Notes under the pieces: model-generated | The model's database searches: none | Seen by the model: the letters and a program-made list of their open reading frames with translations, nothing else | Told to the model about the DNA's origin: nothing | In this document: positions 60,873 through 64,000 of the stretch, piece after piece | How the letters are laid out: each line of letters starts with the position of its first letter | Position numbering within the stretch: the stretch's first letter is position 1 | Made by a program: the position numbers and the translations under genes | Source of the DNA: Pseudomonas sp. PD9R | GTDB lineage: Bacteria > Pseudomonadota > Gammaproteobacteria > Pseudomonadales > Pseudomonadaceae | Length of the DNA: 64,000 nt | Reading direction: 5' to 3' | Assembly (NCBI RefSeq): GCF_019200975.1 | Contig: NZ_JAHTMR010000021.1 | Location: 20,266 to 84,265 of the forward strand

Positions 60873-61409
60873 TTACTGGCCTTTGCATTCTGGGCACCGT
60901 TTATTGTTGGCGAGCATTCGCGGAATAGCTTTGAAAGTATGCCCATGCTCACATTGAAACTCGGTATACTGAGCGTGATTAAAACGCCGGCCTATATGAG
61001 AAATTCCGGTACCTTCTAACTCTCTGATCATCCAGTCTCGATTATATTTTGGCTTCTTCTTTTCCCTAGAAACAACCCCTGAATTCCTTGCTGCTATTAA
61101 TCCAGCATGCAATGTTTTCTCATCCATGGGGAATATTTCTACTCCATTTCGATATGGGATGTCGGCTATTCCAGTGGCGCCCCAAAAAGCTGCTTCAGCC
61201 GTGTAGATATCTGAAATCGGATGATATTCCTGGAGCTGCCATTTCTCTCCAGTGTCCTTGACAATTTGCCCAGCAATTTTTGAAAAATTAGAGTTATGCT
61301 GAGCCACTCTCTTTTCTACCTTTTGCGTGGTTACTCCAATTTTAAACTCATTTGGCCTTGATGAGTGTGTTAGTACATATATAAAGCCTGGTTCTGCTGG
61401 CTGCACCAT
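60873..61409 (-). CDS. GIY-YIG nuclease with C-terminal zinc ribbon
   Basis: 178 aa, clearly AT-rich compared with the chromosome. The GIY-YIG-type core 'GFIYVLTHSSRPNEFKIGVT' then 'VEKRVAQHN' (T5orf172/MUG113-like) spans about residues 8-95 with 'YTAEAAFWG' providing the Glu. The C-terminus 'FQCEHGHTFKAIPRMLANNK' plus 'RCPECKGQ' is a zinc-ribbon pattern. A cassette-borne or phage-borne endonuclease; target unknown. Confidence 0.75.
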   Translation of the reverse strand: MVQPAEPGFIYVLTHSSRPNEFKIGVTTQKVEKRVAQHNSNFSKIAGQIVKDTGEKWQLQEYHPISDIYTAEAAFWGATGIADIPYRNGVEIFPMDEKTLHAGLIAARNSGVVSREKKKPKYNRDWMIRELEGTGISHIGRRFNHAQYTEFQCEHGHTFKAIPRMLANNKRCPECKGQ

Positions 61410-61827
61410 TACAGATCACCAATTTGAAAATCGCAGATTGTTCCGTTAAAAATAACTATAAGTAGGCAACACATATGGGGTAATGTTTCCGTCACTTGTG
61501 TCGCATAACGTTCTTTTTCCATGCATAACCCCTTGATCCATTGAGTGGATCGTTTTAAACGCGACAATGAATAATGAAGTAGAAGCGACAAGGCCTGCTC
61601 TGAGGCTAGGTAAACGTTGGTGGTCTGTCCATGGCTGGTATGGATTAAGCGCCTTCATCGGTAAGTGCCCGCTCCTGGCCGTTCTCTGCCGATCATGTCC
61701 ATGAATAGTGCTGGTCAAAGCCGATGCAAATGACTGATCAGGTCGAATGCAAATGGGTGGGCAAGTTCGTGCGATTACCCACGAAACGCCTCCAGCGCCA
61801 TTAGTGGTTCCACGGCTGGCCAAACTC
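61410..61827. other. Non-coding mosaic between the nuclease and the terminase gene
   Basis: 418 bases of mixed composition: AT-rich up to about 61590, then GC-rich. The only structure I support is repeat copy B at 61677-61764. ORFs here (for example 61446-61823) have no plausible protein character. A terminase large subunit would be expected here and is absent. Confidence 0.5.
61677..61764 (-). repeat. ~88-bp mobile-element end, copy B (inverted)
   Basis: Minus-strand reading gives TTTGCATTCG, TCATTTGCATCG, TTGACCAGCACTATTCATGG, CGGCAGAGAACGGCC, matching copy A at 60495-60582 in order. The two copies face each other around the attC-like site and GIY-YIG gene. Confidence 0.6.
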
Positions 61828-62298
61828 TCACGCTAGCAGCGGGTCATCTTCAATCTTTTGCGAGGCTTGTTGTAGCTCCATTTGCTTGCCCGCACGCTTG
61901 CGACTGGGCTCATCACCTAAATGGCGTTGACCCGCCGAGAGTCCCAGCGCCCGCATAAAGGTCACCGCCTGGCGCTTGAGATTGCCGCAGTGGGTCGCCC
62001 GAGGGTTGATGATTGGCGTTCCGAGGCGAGTAGTCAGCACGTCACCCTCGACTGCTAACACCTCTTGAGTCCATTCGATCCGGGCATTGATCTCGGCCAA
62101 GTCGGTCGCCAATTGCAGGTCATATGCCCCCCACATGCTCAGTGGTCGCATGCTAATAATCATCTCGAAAATTAGCTGTGCACGCGGTTCAAGCGTGCGT
62201 GTTGGAACCAAAACCAACTGTATGGCTTGCATTACCTCGACCTTGGAATCGATCGAGGTATCGGGCACCTTCCGGTTTTCCGCTTGTTTTCTGGCCAT
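61828..62298 (-). CDS. P27-family phage terminase small subunit
   Basis: 156 aa. 'LSMWGAYDLQLATDLAEINA' and 'VLTTRLGTPIINPRATHCGN' then 'FMRALGLSAGQR' match the layout of P27-type small terminases (helical body, xGxPxxNP, then a LGLS end). It recognises phage DNA for packaging. The HNH gene lies 207 bases upstream, as in HNH-TerS-TerL phage modules, but no large subunit follows. Confidence 0.65.
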   Translation of the reverse strand: MARKQAENRKVPDTSIDSKVEVMQAIQLVLVPTRTLEPRAQLIFEMIISMRPLSMWGAYDLQLATDLAEINARIEWTQEVLAVEGDVLTTRLGTPIINPRATHCGNLKRQAVTFMRALGLSAGQRHLGDEPSRKRAGKQMELQQASQKIEDDPLLA

Positions 62299-62505
62299 TT
62301 TTGGGCCTCGAAATCACTCTAATCAGTATTGAGAAAAGGCACAGTGCCCGCTCGAAGACTTGTGAAAAACTCTAGCTACCACCCCCCCACTCGCCAAATG
62401 TGAATTGTGGCTTCGTCGGTAGTCAGTATATGAGATGCTCGATTTTGCCAGCGAGTCCCGATAGAACCTCAGCTCTGATTGCTGTTGGACTAATTAGTTG
62501 GCGCT
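62299..62505. other. Gap between the HNH and terminase genes
   Basis: 207 bases, no ORF of note; contains a C-run (ACCACCCCCCCACT, about 62380-62393). Confidence 0.4.
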
Positions 62506-63651
62506 CTATTGCAAGTGGTATTTCGCATATAATAAAGCATTCTGTTCGTGCCACTTGGAAGTCATAAATCGGTTCGCCCACACCGTCCACTCAATGAACC
62601 ATGGATAGGGGGTCGGTTTCGACTTATGGTGTACGCCGTGGTGCCTTGCGCACAACAGAATTAAGTTTGATACGTCGTTGTTTGCTGGGTTTTCGTCCAG
62701 GTGGTGGGCAACCATCTTCACGTCTTCCCGCCACTCCTGGCACACTCGGCAAACTCGATCCCGCTCGATGATCAAATCGCGTGCGGCCAGAAACTGTCCG
62801 GAGTAAGGCCCGCTGGTTATGCCTTTTCCGAGTCTTCGCTGAACCGAACGCCACCCATGCCCCGCTCTGTAACAAGGATCTGAGCAATAAAGGCGGCGAC
62901 TTGTATCTGGCTGGAATGGCTCTCGGCACCACTCGCAGGGTTTTGGCTTCAGTGTCTTCAGGCTAGGCTTGCAGGCTTTCGAACAGTAAATTGCATTGGT
63001 AGCTCTTGGCCTTTTGCGTGTGTAGCTGAATGGCAAAACACCTCCGCAAGTCTTACAGCGGCGCCCTGCAAGACGTATGGCCATTTTTGTGCATTCTTTT
63101 GAGCAGTTGAAACGTAGTATTCCGCGTTGAATCGCCTGGACCACTGCATGTTTCTTGTAAACCATCGGCTCGCCACACACGGCGCAGGGAAGGTGAATCT
63201 CCAGGACACACGAGCGATTGCCCCTTTTCAGGGTGCCTGGCTTCTTCCCGGCCCAGTGTGAGTACTTCTGGATGGCCCATAGATTTAATTCTTCTAGGGT
63301 TTTTGGAAGTTCAGTCAATACGAGCTTGTCCACCTTCTGTGGCGCCGCACGCACTTTGGGTTTCGCTGGTCCTCGCTTGAGGTTTCTGTACCGCGTGGAG
63401 CATGACAGGCTACAAAATACTTCGCCGTGGCTCTTGTCTACTGCCTTGAAAGCCTTCGCGGGTGGGCGCTTCAGTTCTTCGCCGCATTGCAGGCAAGGCA
63501 GGCTTAACCACAAAGCCCGTAACCGCGACCCCTGCTTCAAGGTCAGCGGTTTTGTTCCAGCCCACTCCGGGCGCTGAGAAACGATGATCTGGTGTAGCTC
63601 CGAAACACTTGCCGGAAGCTGCTCTAATCTCAACCAATCCACTTTCTGCAT
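62506..63651 (-). CDS. HNH endonuclease with duplicated zinc-ribbon units
   Basis: 381 aa. Residues 1-88 and about 107-192 repeat: 'QKVD.L.L..LP', 'WAG.KP.TLK.G.R', 'LPC..CGE', 'F..S..C'. Two more CxxC ribbons follow ('RCKTCGG', 'PCEWCREPF'). The HNH domain is near residue 295-340: 'CRVCQEWREDVKMVAHHLDENPANNDVSNLILLC' then 'ARHHGVHH'. It is phage-type, often next to terminases. The start ATG is where the first repeat begins. Confidence 0.75.
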   Translation of the reverse strand: MQKVDWLRLEQLPASVSELHQIIVSQRPEWAGTKPLTLKQGSRLRALWLSLPCLQCGEELKRPPAKAFKAVDKSHGEVFCSLSCSTRYRNLKRGPAKPKVRAAPQKVDKLVLTELPKTLEELNLWAIQKYSHWAGKKPGTLKRGNRSCVLEIHLPCAVCGEPMVYKKHAVVQAIQRGILRFNCSKECTKMAIRLAGRRCKTCGGVLPFSYTRKRPRATNAIYCSKACKPSLKTLKPKPCEWCREPFQPDTSRRLYCSDPCYRAGHGWRSVQRRLGKGITSGPYSGQFLAARDLIIERDRVCRVCQEWREDVKMVAHHLDENPANNDVSNLILLCARHHGVHHKSKPTPYPWFIEWTVWANRFMTSKWHEQNALLYAKYHLQ

Positions 63652-63762
63652 ACTTCTGCACCGTCACATTCGGCGCAGCCACCACTTGGCTACTTCTAAG
63701 GCAGAAGCTAAAAACGTCGTCGGTCGCCGTCAAGGCCTTGATGGGTAAAACTTCACCGGGGA

Positions 63763-64000
63763 GTAAGCGTCCGGGCATCGCGCCTTGCGTGATTAAATCG
63801 GTCGCCACTTATGCGGCAGCAACTGATCGATTTCACTCGCCCGCTGAGTCGGCAGCCGCGTGAGAACATCCTTCAAATAGGCGTACGGGTCGTGACCATT
63901 TAGCCGCGCAGACTGGATCAAACTCATGATCGCTGCCGCCCGTTTGCCGCTGCGCAACGACCCTGCAAACAGCCAGTTCTTGCGCCCAAGAGCCCATGGT
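63763..64000 (-). mobile_element. Right end of an IS66-family element, partial
   Basis: The element continues past the window edge. GTAAGCGTCCGGGCATCGCG at 63763 is the terminal inverted repeat start typical of IS66 (GTAAGCG...). The transposase C-terminus lies inside it. Its insertion lies immediately upstream of the HNH gene. Confidence 0.75.
63793..64000 (-). CDS. IS66-family transposase (TnpC), C-terminal part
   Basis: The minus strand from the window end encodes 'WALGRKNWLFAGSLRSGKRA', 'IMSLIQSARLNGHDPYAYLK' and 'DVLTRLPTQRASEIDQLLPH', then KWRPI and stop TAA (63793-63795). This is the conserved C-terminal end of IS66 transposases. About 68 residues are visible. Confidence 0.9.
   Translation of the reverse strand, partial: PWALGRKNWLFAGSLRSGKRAAAIMSLIQSARLNGHDPYAYLKDVLTRLPTQRASEIDQLLPHKWRPI

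Noticed and set aside
61446..61823. 125-codon ORF between the nuclease and terminase genes
   Set aside because: Composition changes within it, it spans repeat copy B, and the protein has no recognisable character.

Overview
The window is about 60 kb of core chromosome from a fluorescent-group Pseudomonas, followed by about 4 kb of foreign, broken DNA at the right end. The assignment rests on recognisable Pseudomonas gene blocks (tauABCD, gshA-tex-ompR-envZ, rimBK, hslR-hslO-pckA, nudE-cysQ, dctBD, aguBA, gabP), on GC-rich codon use, and on many copies of the Pseudomonas REP hairpin built on GTAGGAGCTGCCGAAGGC / GCTGCGATCTTTTGAT.

Layout. 1-3230: taurine uptake and desulfonation (tauABCD, minus strand), with a 10-bp inverted repeat upstream of tauA. 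3437-7978: gshA, a PaaI-like thioesterase and tex. 8340-10508: ompR-envZ. 10602-11983: rimBK. 12200-15613: hslR, hslO and pckA (stress chaperones and gluconeogenesis). 15839-20172: a DMT exporter, a DUF1493 protein, a hipBA toxin-antitoxin pair and two small paralogues. 20723-24598: recQ, a 3-hydroxyacyl-CoA dehydrogenase and a hotdog thioesterase. 25457-29621: a FdhF/YdeP-type molybdopterin oxidoreductase, its sulfurtransferase fdhD and a LysR regulator. 29760-33010: lysM, yrfG, nudE-cysQ and a YiiD-like thioesterase. 33051-36256: dctBD. 36342-42444: rfbC, a large kinase/M23-like/aminotransferase fusion, then aguB-aguA, which convert agmatine to putrescine. 42691-46974: a small ORF, a siderophore-receptor remnant, an OprD porin, a tautomerase/DsbA-like/SDR group and tRNA-Thr(TGT). 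47426-53572: a polar amino acid ABC transporter operon, a methyltransferase and gabP behind a probable sigma-54 promoter. 53646-59942: small paralogues, a hydrolase, a YhcG nuclease, small envelope proteins, a TSUP permease and a probable clavaminate-synthase-like Fe(II)/2-oxoglutarate oxygenase.

60221-64000 is a mosaic of mobile DNA. It holds a terminator next to a tRNA-3'-end-like sequence (likely an attachment site), a MITE-like element, an attC-like hairpin directly downstream of an AT-rich GIY-YIG nuclease gene, two inverted copies of an ~88-bp repeat, a terminase small subunit and an HNH protein without terminase large subunit, and the end of an IS66 element.

The most unusual pattern is a set of three small non-autonomous elements (113, 155 and 167 bp). 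Their ends read TAATGC...GCATTA, they carry REP-type hairpins inside and are flanked by 10-11 bp direct repeats. Two of them sit in the loops of the intrinsic terminators of pckA and of an oprD-family gene, so that each terminator is split into two halves about 165-190 bp apart.
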